NCBI RefSeq assembly: GCF_003863365.1
Contig: NZ_RQXT01000001.1
Span: 266,802-330,801 of the forward strand
Direction of reading: 5' to 3'
DNA length: 64,000 nucleotides
Source of the DNA: Mesorhizobium tamadayense
Lineage (GTDB): Bacteria; Pseudomonadota; Alphaproteobacteria; Rhizobiales; Rhizobiaceae
Shown: positions 53,985 to 63,062 of the stretch, piece by piece
Layout: each line of letters opens with the position of its first letter
Numbering within the stretch: the stretch's first letter is position 1
Notes under the pieces: model-generated
Seen by the model: the letters and a program-made list of their open reading frames with translations, nothing else
Databases searched by the model: none
What the model was told of the DNA's origin: nothing
Position numbers and translations under genes: made by a program

Positions 53985-55082
53985 TCAGACCCTCAGGGAT
54001 TTGCCGGTTTCCGCGGAAAAGAGATGCGCCCGCGACAGGTCGAAGTGCATTGCGACACGGTCGCCCGCCTTCAACGGCTTGGGGTTCAGCATGCGCGAGA
54101 CCCAGTCGCGGCGGTCGAATTCGGCGAACACCAGCGTCTCGTTGCCGAGCGGTTCAGTCACTGTCACCGGCAGTTCGATCTCGTGGACGTCGGCGGCATC
54201 GCCCGAATGCAGTCCGTGGCCCACGGGGTAGAGATCGTCCGGACGCAGGCCGAACACCACCTTGTCGCCGGCGCTGACATTGGCCTTGAATCGGCCGGGC
54301 AGCGGCAGGCTCTGGCCGCCGGCGAAGACGACATTGCCGTCGGCGACCGTCGCCTCGTGCAGGTTCATCGGCGGCGAGCCAATGAAGCCCGCGACGAAGC
54401 GCGTCGCCGGCCGCTGGAAGACTTCGTCCGGGGTGCCGACCTGCTCGATATAGCCGTCGCGCATGATGACGATGCGGTCGGCCAGCGTCATCGCCTCGAT
54501 CTGGTCATGCGTGACGTAGATGACGGTGGACTTCACCTTGGCGTGCAGCTTCTTGATCTCGGTGCGCATCTGCGTGCGCAGCTTAGCGTCGAGATTGCTG
54601 AGCGGCTCGTCGAACAGGAAGACGTCCGGGTCGCGCACGATGGCGCGGCCCATGGCGACGCGCTGGCGCTGGCCGCCGGAAAGCTGGGAGGGACGGCGCT
54701 CGAGCAGCGCATCGAGGCCGAGGATGGCCGAAGCCTCGGCGACGCGGCGGTCCATCTCCTCTTTCGGCGCGCCGGCGATCTTCAGCGAGAAGCCGAGATT
54801 CTCGCGCACTGTCATGTGCGGATAGAGCGCGTAGGACTGGAACACCATCGAGATGTTGCGCGAGCGCGGCGGCAGGTCGTTGACGATGCGGTCGCCGATC
54901 TCGATCGTGCCGCCGGAGATGTCCTCCAGCCCGGCGATCATACGGAGCGTGGTCGACTTGCCGCAGCCCGACGGTCCGACCAGTGCAATGAATTCGCGGT
55001 CGGAGACGTCGAGGTCGATGCCGTGCACGATCTCCATGTTGCCGTAACGCTTGGTCAGTTTCTTGAGCGAGACTATCGCCAT
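53985..55082 (-). CDS. Sugar ABC transporter ATP-binding protein (MalK/UgpC type)
   Basis: This 365-residue ATPase of the CUT1 group has Walker A GPSGCGKST near 38, signature LSGGQRQRVAMGRAI near 135, Walker B FLFDEPLSNLD, switch YVTHDQIEA, and a C-terminal OB/TOBE regulatory part (about 240-365). It energises the sugar importer formed with the two permeases upstream on the same strand. Four bases separate it from the permease gene. Confidence 0.93.
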   Translation of the reverse strand: MAIVSLKKLTKRYGNMEIVHGIDLDVSDREFIALVGPSGCGKSTTLRMIAGLEDISGGTIEIGDRIVNDLPPRSRNISMVFQSYALYPHMTVRENLGFSLKIAGAPKEEMDRRVAEASAILGLDALLERRPSQLSGGQRQRVAMGRAIVRDPDVFLFDEPLSNLDAKLRTQMRTEIKKLHAKVKSTVIYVTHDQIEAMTLADRIVIMRDGYIEQVGTPDEVFQRPATRFVAGFIGSPPMNLHEATVADGNVVFAGGQSLPLPGRFKANVSAGDKVVFGLRPDDLYPVGHGLHSGDAADVHEIELPVTVTEPLGNETLVFAEFDRRDWVSRMLNPKPLKAGDRVAMHFDLSRAHLFSAETGKSLRV

Positions 55083-55086
55083 CGGA

Positions 55087-55953
55087 TCAACCTTTCACCG
55101 CGCCGGAGGTGAGGCCGCCGACGAGGTGTTTCTGGACGATGAAGGTGAGGATAAGCGCCGGAATGATCATCACCACGGCCAGCGCGCACATGCCGCGCCA
55201 ATCGATGGTGAATTCGGCGGTGTAGTCGAGCAGCCCGACGGGCAGCGTCTTCGAATTGATCGAGCGCGTCAGCTGCGAGGCAAGAGCGAACTCGTTCCAG
55301 GAGGTAAGGAAGGCGAAGATGCCGGCGGACGCGATACCCGGTCCGGCCAGCGGAAACTCGACCTGCCAGAACGCCTGCCAGCGCGTGCAGCCGTCGATCT
55401 GCGCGGCCTCGGCGAGATCCTTCGGCACTTGGCGAAAGAAGCCGTCGATCAGCCAGATGGTGAACGGCACGTTGAGCGCAACATAGGCCAGGATCAAGCC
55501 GAAATGCGTGTCGATGATGTCGAGCCGCGCATAGACGAAGAACAGCGGCAACGACAGCGCGATACCGGGCACGGTGCGCGTCAGCATCAGGCCTAGGAAC
55601 ATCGCCGACTTGCCGCGGAACCTGTAGCGGGCGAAGGCGTAACCGCCGGCCATGCCGATGGCGATCGCAATGACGGTCGATGTCACCGAGATGATGAGCG
55701 AATTGCGGAAATAGTCGACGACCGGAATGCCGCCCTTGCCGACGCCGCTGAACATGGCGACGTAGGCATCGAGCGAGACCTGCTGCGGGATCCAGACCGG
55801 CGGTTTGGCGAGGATCTCGACCGTCGGCCGCAGCGAGGACAGCACGATCCAGATGCCGGGCAGGCAGATGAAAAGCATGGCGAGGAACAGGCCGACGCGA
55901 TGCGCGACGGTCGCTACGCGGCGTTTCAGGCGGGCGGATGCGTTGGCTTCCAT
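55087..55953 (-). CDS. Sugar ABC transporter permease (MalG type)
   Basis: This 288-residue inner-membrane permease has six predicted helices (first about 20-40, others near 85-105, 120-140, 150-170, 200-220 and 255-277) and the EAA loop KDLAEAAQIDGCTRWQAF. The start is ATG 55953, two bases from the next permease's stop. A 606-residue open frame on this strand is not real beyond this point. Confidence 0.92.
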   Translation of the reverse strand: MEANASARLKRRVATVAHRVGLFLAMLFICLPGIWIVLSSLRPTVEILAKPPVWIPQQVSLDAYVAMFSGVGKGGIPVVDYFRNSLIISVTSTVIAIAIGMAGGYAFARYRFRGKSAMFLGLMLTRTVPGIALSLPLFFVYARLDIIDTHFGLILAYVALNVPFTIWLIDGFFRQVPKDLAEAAQIDGCTRWQAFWQVEFPLAGPGIASAGIFAFLTSWNEFALASQLTRSINSKTLPVGLLDYTAEFTIDWRGMCALAVVMIIPALILTFIVQKHLVGGLTSGAVKG

Positions 55954-55955
55954 CG

Positions 55956-56852
55956 TCACCACTCCGCGCCGATCTGAGTGCGCGCCGCGGCGAGCTTCCT
56001 GAAAAAGTAGACGGTGAAGACGATCGACAGCAGGATCGAGAAATAGGCCATCGCGTTGGCCACGCCCATGCGCGCATCGCTGTAGGCGGTGCGCGCGACC
56101 AGCGTCCACAACAGTTCGGTGCGGCCGGCCGGGCCGCCATCCGTCATGATCTTGACGATGTCGTAGGCGCGCGCGACGTCGAGCGAGCGGATGGTCATGG
56201 CGATATAGGCGAAGGGCATGATGAAGGGCCAGGTCACATAGCGGAAGGTCTGCCACGGTGTGCAGCCGTCGACGCGCGCCGCCTCGACAGGCTCCTTCGG
56301 CATGGCAAGCAGGCCGGCAAGGATCAGGATCGCGAAGATCGAGGTCGAGGACCAGATCTCGGCGATCGAAATGGCGATGAAGGCGAGGTGGCCTTCGATC
56401 AGCCAGGGGATCGCCTCCTGCGTCAGGCCGAGCGACTGCAGCGCGTTGTTCACCAGCCCGATATTGTCGTTGAACATGAACTTGAACTGGAAGCCGACCA
56501 GGATCGGCGAGAACATCATCGGAAACATCATGATGGTGCGCAGGACCCGCTGGCCGCGGCTGGCCTTCTCGACCAGCAGCGCGAGGCCGAGCCCAAGCAG
56601 CATCTCGAGATTGAGCGCGATGGTGAGCAGAAGCACGGTGCGGCCGAAGGCCCACCAGAAATTCGCGTCGGACAGGATGTTGCGATAGTTGCGCAGGCCG
56701 ATGAAGGTGAAGAAGGTTTCGGGACGCGTCAGCCTGAACGGCGTGAAGCTGGAATAGAAAGACAGGCACAGCGGCACGACCACCACCGCCGCCAGCACGA
56801 GCACGGCCGGCAGCAGGAGAAGGGTTGGCGCGGAAAGCCGCTTGGCCGTCAT
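55956..56852 (-). CDS. Sugar ABC transporter permease (MalF type)
   Basis: This 298-residue permease has a first membrane helix at about 10-32 (TLLLLPAVLVLAAVVVVPL) and the EAA loop PVEAARVDGCTPWQTF near 200. It pairs with the MalG-type protein. ATG 56852 is preferred over an upstream TTG. It lies 106 bases downstream of the binding-protein gene, with a strong hairpin in the gap. Confidence 0.92.
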   Translation of the reverse strand: MTAKRLSAPTLLLLPAVLVLAAVVVVPLCLSFYSSFTPFRLTRPETFFTFIGLRNYRNILSDANFWWAFGRTVLLLTIALNLEMLLGLGLALLVEKASRGQRVLRTIMMFPMMFSPILVGFQFKFMFNDNIGLVNNALQSLGLTQEAIPWLIEGHLAFIAISIAEIWSSTSIFAILILAGLLAMPKEPVEAARVDGCTPWQTFRYVTWPFIMPFAYIAMTIRSLDVARAYDIVKIMTDGGPAGRTELLWTLVARTAYSDARMGVANAMAYFSILLSIVFTVYFFRKLAAARTQIGAEW

Positions 56853-56915
56853 GCAATGTCCCAAAGATGTTTGCGCGGCCGGCGATCGTGTCGCAGGACG
56901 GCCGCATCGGTCAAA

Positions 56916-56944
56916 GCGGCGCCGGTCACGAGGACCGGCGCCGC
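56916..56944 (-). terminator. Strong hairpin between binding-protein and permease genes
   Basis: An exact 11-pair stem, GCGGCGCCGGT (56916-56926) against ACCGGCGCCGC (56934-56944), with a seven-base loop. It lies about 15 bases after the binding-protein stop on the minus strand, followed only by GCTTTGA. It probably reduces transcription or protects mRNA, giving more binding protein than permease. Confidence 0.65.
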
Positions 56945-56958
56945 CGGGAGGATAGTCC

Positions 56959-58272
56959 TTAGAGCTTGCCGGCGTCCTCGAGGATCTGCGTCGCCTTGGC
57001 GGCAGCGTCGTCCAGCGCCTGCTTGGAGGTCTTGTCGCCGAGGATGGCGGCCTGCAGTTCCGGGTAGACGGCGTTGGAGATCTCGATCCACTCCGGCGTT
57101 TGCGGCACCGGGAAGGCGTTCTTGGCAGCCTCCTGGAAGGCCTGCAGAACTTCGGTCTTGTAAGGATCGGACTTCGCCTGCTCGAGGTCCCACTCCCACA
57201 CCTTGGTGCGGGTGGGCAGCGGGCCGGCGGCGGCCTCCAGCTTCTGGCTGTCCTCGTTGGTCAGCCACCAGACCAGAGAGGCGGCGGCTTCCTTGCTGGC
57301 GCAGTTCTCGGTCACCGAGAAGCCATGCGCGCCGGACCAGCCCGATCGCTTGCCGGACGAGCCCTTGGGCTGAACCTTGACGCCGACATTGCCGGCGACC
57401 TTGGACGACTTCGGGTCGTTGAAGAAGCCGGCCCAGCCCGGCCAGTCGAGATTGATCGCCACGGTGCCTGAGGCGAAGCCCTGGCCGAGGTCGTCCCACA
57501 GATAGTTGGTCGTGCCGGCAGGCACTGCCTTGGCCTTGTAGAGGTTGACGAACCAGTCGAGCGCCTTGACGCCGGCCTCCGAGTTGAAGGCCGGCTTGCC
57601 GTCCTTGTCGAGATATTCGCCGCCGTCGGCGATCAGCATCTCGAAGAAGCGGCCGTTGATCGCCTCTTCCTTGCCGGCATATTGCGTGCCGTAGAAATCG
57701 GGCGGGCTGGCGAAGAATTCGGCCTGCTGCGCCATCTCGTCGAACGTGTCCGGCGGCGCGAGGTCCTCGCCGTATTTCTCCTTGTAAGCTTTCTTCTTAG
57801 CCTCGTCCTGGTAGAGGCTCTTCTGGTAATAGAGCGCCGAGACATCGAACTGCGCGCGCGGCAGCATCACCAGCTTGCCGTCGAGCGTGCCGGCCGCGAT
57901 GTTGGCCGGCACGAAGGCGTCGATCTCCTCCTTCGGCAGCAGCTTGGCGAGGTCGGTGTAGATGCCCGGATATTGCGGCGCGAACGAGGTGTGGTTGGAG
58001 CCGACGCACCAGGTGATCGAGTTGGAAGCGATGTCCGACTTGATCTCCTTGTCGAGATCGAAATGGTTCTTCTTGGAGATGACATTGACCTTGGCGCCGG
58101 TCGCCTTCTCCCACTCGCCAATGCGCTCGTAGAGTTTCTCGTATTGCTGGCCGCCGATCAGCTTGGCGTCGATGGTGACGCCGGGAAACTTGCCCGGCAG
58201 GTCGGCCGCGAACGCCGCGCCCGACGCCATGACCAATGCGCCGGCGGCGACGCCGGAAAGCAGTCTGTTCAT
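56959..58272 (-). CDS. Sugar-binding periplasmic protein (family 1 solute-binding)
   Basis: This 437-residue exported binding protein of a CUT1 sugar importer starts MNRLLSGVAAGALVMASG with a signal peptide cleaved near AFA-AD (about 23). Body motifs include WEKATGAKVNVISK, PRAQFDVSALYYQKSLY and GTVAINLDWPGWAG. The position first in the transporter set, divergent from the IclR regulator, fits substrate induction. The substrate may be L-fucose or a fucoside; not shown by sequence. ATG 58272 is used. Confidence 0.9.
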   Translation of the reverse strand: MNRLLSGVAAGALVMASGAAFAADLPGKFPGVTIDAKLIGGQQYEKLYERIGEWEKATGAKVNVISKKNHFDLDKEIKSDIASNSITWCVGSNHTSFAPQYPGIYTDLAKLLPKEEIDAFVPANIAAGTLDGKLVMLPRAQFDVSALYYQKSLYQDEAKKKAYKEKYGEDLAPPDTFDEMAQQAEFFASPPDFYGTQYAGKEEAINGRFFEMLIADGGEYLDKDGKPAFNSEAGVKALDWFVNLYKAKAVPAGTTNYLWDDLGQGFASGTVAINLDWPGWAGFFNDPKSSKVAGNVGVKVQPKGSSGKRSGWSGAHGFSVTENCASKEAAASLVWWLTNEDSQKLEAAAGPLPTRTKVWEWDLEQAKSDPYKTEVLQAFQEAAKNAFPVPQTPEWIEISNAVYPELQAAILGDKTSKQALDDAAAKATQILEDAGKL

Positions 58273-58315
58273 GAGTATCCTCCCTGGGACGGCAGTACGC
58301 CGCCGTGACCTTGAA

Positions 58316-58430
58316 GCTCGTCGCTTCATTCATATGCAAACAAATTATTCATAAATCGTCAAGCCGAAACTTCTTCCCATGAAGGCTCTCTTGCGTATAT
58401 GAAGATAGAAATTCACCAGAGGGGCATCCG
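58316..58430. promoter_or_regulatory. Divergent control region with IclR-type dyad
   Basis: TGAA (58400-58403) and TTCA (58412-58415) form a short dyad with eight bases between, inside TATGAAGATAGAAATTCACC. Nearer the binding-protein gene, the minus strand carries TATGAAT twice (58330-58355). These resemble the dyad before the MaoC gene at 63152 and are candidate sites for the IclR protein. GAGGGG serves the GTG start at 58431. Confidence 0.5.
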
Positions 58431-59216
58431 GTGCAGGACGACGAGGAAGACCGATATCGCGCGCCGGCTCTGGACAAGGGGCTGGACATCCTGGAGCTGC
58501 TGGCCAGCGTCGATGGCGGCCTGACCCAGGCCGAGATCGCCAAGCGTCTGGACCGCAGCCCCAACGAGTTCTACCGGATGCTCGACCGGCTGGTGAAACG
58601 CGGATACGTCACCCGCCCCGACGGCGACCGCTACTCGCTGACACTGAAGCTCTTCGGGCTCGGCCAGTTGCATGCGCCGGTGCGCAGGCTGGTCTCCTAC
58701 GCCACCTCGATCATGCGCGAGCTGGCCGAGACCACGTGGCAGGCGAACCAGCTCGTGGTGTTCGACCGCGGCAATGCCGTGGTTATCGCCCAGCAGGAAG
58801 CGCCGCATTACTGGGGCATCTCGATCCGCGTCGGCTCGCACATCAGCCTGTTCGACACCGGATCGGGGCATGTGCTCTTAGCGTTCCGCTCGCCGGAAGA
58901 GCGCGAGATGATGATCGCCGAGCATCTGCGCACCAACGAAGAGATGAAGCAGTCGCCCGACTTCTTCGCCCGCCTCGACCAGGTGCGCGACCGGGGCTAC
59001 GAGATGATGGCCTCTCTGCAGACGGCCGGCGTCTACAATCTGTCGGCGCCAGTGATCGGCTCGGACGGCCGAGGCATCGCGGCGCTCACCATCCCCTACA
59101 TCACTCTGGTCAACGCGCCAGCCGCGCCCGATATCACCAGGACGATCACGCTGCTGCAGGCCGCCGCGGCGAAGCTGTCGCAGCTCGCCGGCTCGGATAT
59201 GCAGATGCGGATATAA
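58431..59216 (+). CDS. IclR-family regulator of the fucose locus
   Basis: This 261-residue IclR-type regulator has a winged helix-turn-helix (about 14-70; ALDKGLDILELLASVDGGLTQAEI, DRSPNEFYRMLDRLVKRGYV) and a C-terminal effector domain (about 85-255; GSHISLFDTGSGHVLLAF). It starts with GTG, and GAGGGG lies about eight bases ahead. It is divergent from the sugar-binding protein and precedes the lactonase gene. It probably responds to a sugar acid or 2-keto-3-deoxy acid; both repressor and activator roles are possible. Confidence 0.9.
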   Translation: MQDDEEDRYRAPALDKGLDILELLASVDGGLTQAEIAKRLDRSPNEFYRMLDRLVKRGYVTRPDGDRYSLTLKLFGLGQLHAPVRRLVSYATSIMRELAETTWQANQLVVFDRGNAVVIAQQEAPHYWGISIRVGSHISLFDTGSGHVLLAFRSPEEREMMIAEHLRTNEEMKQSPDFFARLDQVRDRGYEMMASLQTAGVYNLSAPVIGSDGRGIAALTIPYITLVNAPAAPDITRTITLLQAAAAKLSQLAGSDMQMRI

Positions 59217-59339
59217 TTCTTATTTGAATGATGAATTCTCCCGTGAGATGATCGAATCTATGTTTTGATGCATGTCGTTTTTCGTAAAACCGCTGCACAG
59301 TTTTGGGCGACACGCATAAGCGCGACAAGGGAGGAAGCC

Positions 59340-60176
59340 ATGATCGTCGACACGCACCTGCATCTCATCGACAAGACGGCGCTGCGCTATCCGTGGCTGT
59401 CCGGGGTGCCGGCGCTCGACCGTGATTTTTCCCAAGATGAATACTCCACCGAGGCGCGTCGCGCGGGCATAGAGCTGGCGCTGCATATGGAGGTCGACGT
59501 CGACCCGGCCGATATCGCGGCCGAGACGACCCATGTCGAAGGATTGTCGAAGAAGCCGGGCAGCCTGGTGAGGGGCGCGATCGTCTCCTGCCGACCGGAA
59601 GAGGCTGGCTTCGCCGCCTGGCTGGACAAGGTGAAGGCCGATCCCTTCGTCAAGGGTTTCCGCCGCGTGCTGCATGTCGTGCCTGACGATGTTTCCGAGG
59701 GCGCCCTGTTCCGCGAGAACATCAAACGTATCGCCGGCAGCGGGCTGACCTTCGATCTCTGCGTCCTGCCGAGGCAGATGAAACAGGCAATCGCGCTGGT
59801 CGATCTGGCGCCGGACGTGCAGTTCGTCCTTGATCATTGCGGCGTGCCCGACATCAAGGGCAAGGCCGAGCATCCCTGGCGCGAGCAGATCGCCGAGATC
59901 GCGCGGCGCCCCAATGTCGTCGGCAAGATCTCCGGCGTCGTCGCCTATGCCGATCCCGCGATCTGGACCGCCGAGACGCTTCGGCCCTATGTCGAGCACA
60001 CGATCGGAAGCTTCGGCTGGGACCGCGTCGTGTGGGGCAGCGACTGGCCGGTCTGCACCTTGGGCGGCGGGCTGCTTGGCTGGGTGGCGGCGACGCATGC
60101 GCTCCTTGCCGGCGCGAGCGAGACCGAGCGCGCGAGGCTGCTCTCCGGCAATGCGAAGAAGCTCTGGCGGCTGTAA
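59340..60176 (+). CDS. Amidohydrolase-family lactonase, probable L-fuconolactone hydrolase
   Basis: This 278-residue amidohydrolase-2 type TIM barrel starts MIVDTHLHLIDKTALRYPWLS, the start pattern of sugar-lactone hydrolases. Metal motif DTHLHL, then ALHMEVDVD near 68, FVLDHCGVPD near 165 and VWGSDWPVC near 238 supply ligands. It should open fuconolactone to fuconate. The start at 59340 follows GGGAGG. It is 123 bases downstream of the regulator and convergent with the leaderless binding-protein gene. Confidence 0.88.
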   Translation: MIVDTHLHLIDKTALRYPWLSGVPALDRDFSQDEYSTEARRAGIELALHMEVDVDPADIAAETTHVEGLSKKPGSLVRGAIVSCRPEEAGFAAWLDKVKADPFVKGFRRVLHVVPDDVSEGALFRENIKRIAGSGLTFDLCVLPRQMKQAIALVDLAPDVQFVLDHCGVPDIKGKAEHPWREQIAEIARRPNVVGKISGVVAYADPAIWTAETLRPYVEHTIGSFGWDRVVWGSDWPVCTLGGGLLGWVAATHALLAGASETERARLLSGNAKKLWRL

Positions 60177-60211
60177 GCCCTAACGGCGCTGCGCAGGTTG
60201 GGTGACATACA

Positions 60212-61357
60212 TTAGCCGGCGACGGCCGGCGCGAAACTCTCCTGGAAAAGGCGGTTGATGTCGGCGACGACGCGCTGCGCATCCTCTCTGCCGGCAAGGC
60301 CCTCGTTGAGGCGGTCGGACGCTGCCTGCTGAAAGGGCATGTAGCCGTCATGCCGCGGGCGCACCCAGGCGCCTTCCAGCGTTGTCCGCGTGCCGCGATA
60401 GAAGTCGCCGGTCGCGGCATTGACGGCTTCGTCCTCCCAGGCGGCGGCATGGCCGGGCTGGCCGCCGGCGGCGGCATAGGGGCCGCGCTGCACGTCGCCG
60501 CTGGCGATCCAGTAGGCGAAGTCGATCGCTTCCTTGCTCGCAGTGGAGAAGGCCGAGACGGCGATGCCGGTGCCGCCGAGGGCGGAGCCGACCGAGCCGT
60601 TGCCGCCCACGGACGGCATGTCGCAAAAGGCGAGCCGGTTCGGTCGGAACCCGGCTTTCGCATAAGGCACGTAGCCATAGATCAGCGGCGCGCAGGCGAT
60701 GCGAGAGGTGGCTTCGGCCATCTTCTCGAACACCGCGATCGGATCCATCGTCAGGCATTGCGGATCGACGAGCGCTGCCATCTCGCGCAGCATTTCGAGG
60801 ACGGTTTCGCCGGTCTCGGGATCGACCAGATCGTCCGGCCCGTCGACGGCGCATGGCCGGCCGAGATCGGCGGCCATCGTGAAGAAGCACATCAGCGAAT
60901 GCGGCGGCCTGAGCGGCAGGAGCACGCGGCCCTGCTGGGCAAGCTCCAGCACTTCGGTCCAGATCGTCGGCGCTGCCTCGATCAAATCGGGCCGCCAGGC
61001 CTGCACCTGTGTCGCGGCATCGATCGGAAAGGCCCATTGCCGCCCCTGCCAGGCGTAGCTTGGGTAGGATCGGCCGACGCTTGCCCTCGCGAGCGCTTCG
61101 CGTTCCGCCTCGCGGCCCGGCACGTCGAGCGGCGCCAGGCACTTCTCGGCGGTGATCTTGCCGACATGCGGATGATCGATGACGATCAGGTCATACGCGC
61201 GGGCAAGTTCCTCCACCGGGAAGGATTCGAAATCCTGCAGCGAGCGCTTCTCCCATTCGACCGAGACGCCGGTCTTTTCCTGCCAAAGCCTGGAGCAGGC
61301 GACCATCGGATCGTAGCCGCGCGGATGGCTCCAGGTCATGCCCTTGATCACGGTCAC
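60212..61357 (-). CDS. Solute-binding-protein-like protein lacking a signal peptide
   Basis: This 381-residue protein resembles family 1 extracellular solute-binding proteins. The opening VIKGMTWSHPRGYDPMVACS corresponds to the first strand and helix, followed by RAYDLIVIDHPHVG, WAFPIDAATQVQAWRPDL and YGYVPYAKAGFRP. Unlike the true binding protein at 56959, it has no hydrophobic leader. The GTG start at 61357 overlaps the CoA-transferase stop by four bases (GTGA), which rules out a missed signal peptide unless a non-overlapping start exists. It would therefore work in the cytoplasm, perhaps as a sensor or enzyme subunit; no function is known. Confidence 0.8.
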   Translation of the reverse strand: MTVIKGMTWSHPRGYDPMVACSRLWQEKTGVSVEWEKRSLQDFESFPVEELARAYDLIVIDHPHVGKITAEKCLAPLDVPGREAEREALARASVGRSYPSYAWQGRQWAFPIDAATQVQAWRPDLIEAAPTIWTEVLELAQQGRVLLPLRPPHSLMCFFTMAADLGRPCAVDGPDDLVDPETGETVLEMLREMAALVDPQCLTMDPIAVFEKMAEATSRIACAPLIYGYVPYAKAGFRPNRLAFCDMPSVGGNGSVGSALGGTGIAVSAFSTASKEAIDFAYWIASGDVQRGPYAAAGGQPGHAAAWEDEAVNAATGDFYRGTRTTLEGAWVRPRHDGYMPFQQAASDRLNEGLAGREDAQRVVADINRLFQESFAPAVAG

Positions 61358-62508
61358 AGGCCGAACTCCGCTCGGATTTTCCCGCTGTGCTCGCCGACGA
61401 GCGGCGCTGCCCGCTCGACCCTGGCGCGCACGCCGTCGACCCTCAGCGGCGACCTGGTGGTGTGGATCACAACGCCGTCCTCGCGCGTCACGGTCTGCAG
61501 CAGGTCGAGCGCCTTGAAGCCCTCGCTCTCCAGCATCTCGTTCCAGTTCAGGACCTTCGCGCACCAGATGTCGGCGGGCTCGAGGATCGCCAGCCATTCA
61601 TCGACCGACTTCTGCGCGATGCGCTGGGCGATGATCACCTTGATCTCGTCGCGGGCGGTGAACCAGGTCGGCGGCTGGTCGCGATAGGGCGCCAGCGCGT
61701 CGATCTCGAGCAGATCGGCCAGTTTCGGGATCGGCGTCATGGCGATCGCCAGGAAGCCGTCCTTCGCCGGATAGACGCCGTAAGGCGCCGCCAGATAGGC
61801 GTGGGCACTGCGGAAGGACGAGCGGCGCGGCAGGCGCCGGCCGTCATTGAGATGGGTCGTCAGAACCTCGAACTGGAAGTCGATCAGCGCCTCAAGCAGG
61901 CTGGTCTCGACATGGCCGCCTTCGCCGGTGATGCCGCGCCGGACAAGCGCTGCGAGGATGCCTTGCGCGCAGGCGGCGCCCGCCAGCATGTCGGCGATCG
62001 CCAGGCCGAACGGCACCGGACCCTGATCCTCGTCGCCGTTCAGCCACATCACACCGGAGCGCGCCTGGGCGAGCAGATCCTGGCCCGGACGCTTCACCCA
62101 CGGGCCTTCCTCGCCATAGCCGCTGATCGAGGCATAGATCAGGCGCGGATTGAGCGTGCGCACATGCTCATAGTCGAGGCCGAGGCGCTCGATGACGCCG
62201 GGCCGGAAATTCTGGATCAGCACGTCGGCCTTCGCGAGCAACCCGCGCAACGCTTTCAGGTCGTCCTCGTTCTTCAGATCGACCGCGAAGCTTTCCTTGG
62301 CCCGGTTGATGGCGTGGAAGATGGTGGAATCGCCGCCGATCTCGGTGTCGCTGAGATAGAGCCGGCGCGACAGGTCGCCGCCATCGGGCCGCTCGATCTT
62401 GATGACGCGGGCGCCGAGGTCGAGAAGCCTCAGCGAGCAGTAGGGTCCCGACAGGAACTGGCTCATGTCGACAACGACAAGGCCGGACAGCGGCAGGTCG
62501 GCAGCCAT
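61354..62508 (-). CDS. CaiB/BaiF-family CoA-transferase
   Basis: This 384-residue family III CoA-transferase moves CoA between carboxylic acids. It has MSQFLSGPYCSLRLLDLGARVIKIE at the start, the catalytic aspartate region AIADMLAGAACAQG near 172, and GGHVETSLLEALIDFQ. ATG 62508 has GGAGAA six bases ahead; a GTG at 62514 is too close. The gene lies between a MaoC dehydratase and the leaderless binding-like protein, all overlapping or near-overlapping, so a CoA-thioester step is probable in this locus. The acid is unknown. Confidence 0.9.
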   Translation of the reverse strand: MAADLPLSGLVVVDMSQFLSGPYCSLRLLDLGARVIKIERPDGGDLSRRLYLSDTEIGGDSTIFHAINRAKESFAVDLKNEDDLKALRGLLAKADVLIQNFRPGVIERLGLDYEHVRTLNPRLIYASISGYGEEGPWVKRPGQDLLAQARSGVMWLNGDEDQGPVPFGLAIADMLAGAACAQGILAALVRRGITGEGGHVETSLLEALIDFQFEVLTTHLNDGRRLPRRSSFRSAHAYLAAPYGVYPAKDGFLAIAMTPIPKLADLLEIDALAPYRDQPPTWFTARDEIKVIIAQRIAQKSVDEWLAILEPADIWCAKVLNWNEMLESEGFKALDLLQTVTREDGVVIHTTRSPLRVDGVRARVERAAPLVGEHSGKIRAEFGL

Positions 62509-62510
62509 GG

Positions 62511-63062
62511 TCACTTCTCCGTCTTGCCGGCGAAATCGGCCGGGTTCTTGTACTTCACGGTCTGAAGATGCTCGCAGTAGAGCACCAGCTCACCTTCGCC
62601 CTTGAATACTTCGTAGCTGGCGCGGATCAGCCCCATGTCCTTGTAGCGGGGGCGCTTTTCCATGTTGGTGCGGATCGAATAGATGGTGTCGCCGATGAAG
62701 ACCGGCTTGATGAAGCGGAGCTTGTCGTAGCCGTAGGAAAAGGCGTTGACGCAATTGGTGGCGACGAGGCCGAGCCCGGCGGAGAAGACGAACGCGCCCG
62801 CCACCAGACGCTTGCCGAAAATGCCTTCACGCTCAGCGAACATCTGATCCTGCACGTAAGGGTGGATGTCGAGCACCAGGGTGTTGAAGAGATGGCTGTC
62901 GCCTTCGGCCATGGTGCGCCGGAGCGAGCGGATTTTCTGGCCGACGGGCCAATCCTCGTAAAACCAGTTTTCGGCGTTCCACACCGGCAGCTCGGCGTGA
63001 TCGGCCGGCATGTCGGAGGGGCGTGTCGAAGCGACGCCGACGGTGGGCGGGAAGCTGGTCAT
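62511..63062 (-). CDS. MaoC-family (hot-dog) dehydratase, long form
   Basis: This 183-residue hot-dog protein has an extended N-terminus (about 1-40) and core [24 protein letters not shown], then [19 protein letters not shown], which it shares with the shorter MaoC at 51003. Relatives hydrate mesaconyl-CoA-type enoyl thioesters. It is first in its minus-strand trio. The ATG at 63062 has an AGGA only a few bases away, so the start is less certain. The dyad at 63152 lies about 90 bases upstream. Confidence 0.86.
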   Translation of the reverse strand: MTSFPPTVGVASTRPSDMPADHAELPVWNAENWFYEDWPVGQKIRSLRRTMAEGDSHLFNTLVLDIHPYVQDQMFAEREGIFGKRLVAGAFVFSAGLGLVATNCVNAFSYGYDKLRFIKPVFIGDTIYSIRTNMEKRPRYKDMGLIRASYEVFKGEGELVLYCEHLQTVKYKNPADFAGKTEK

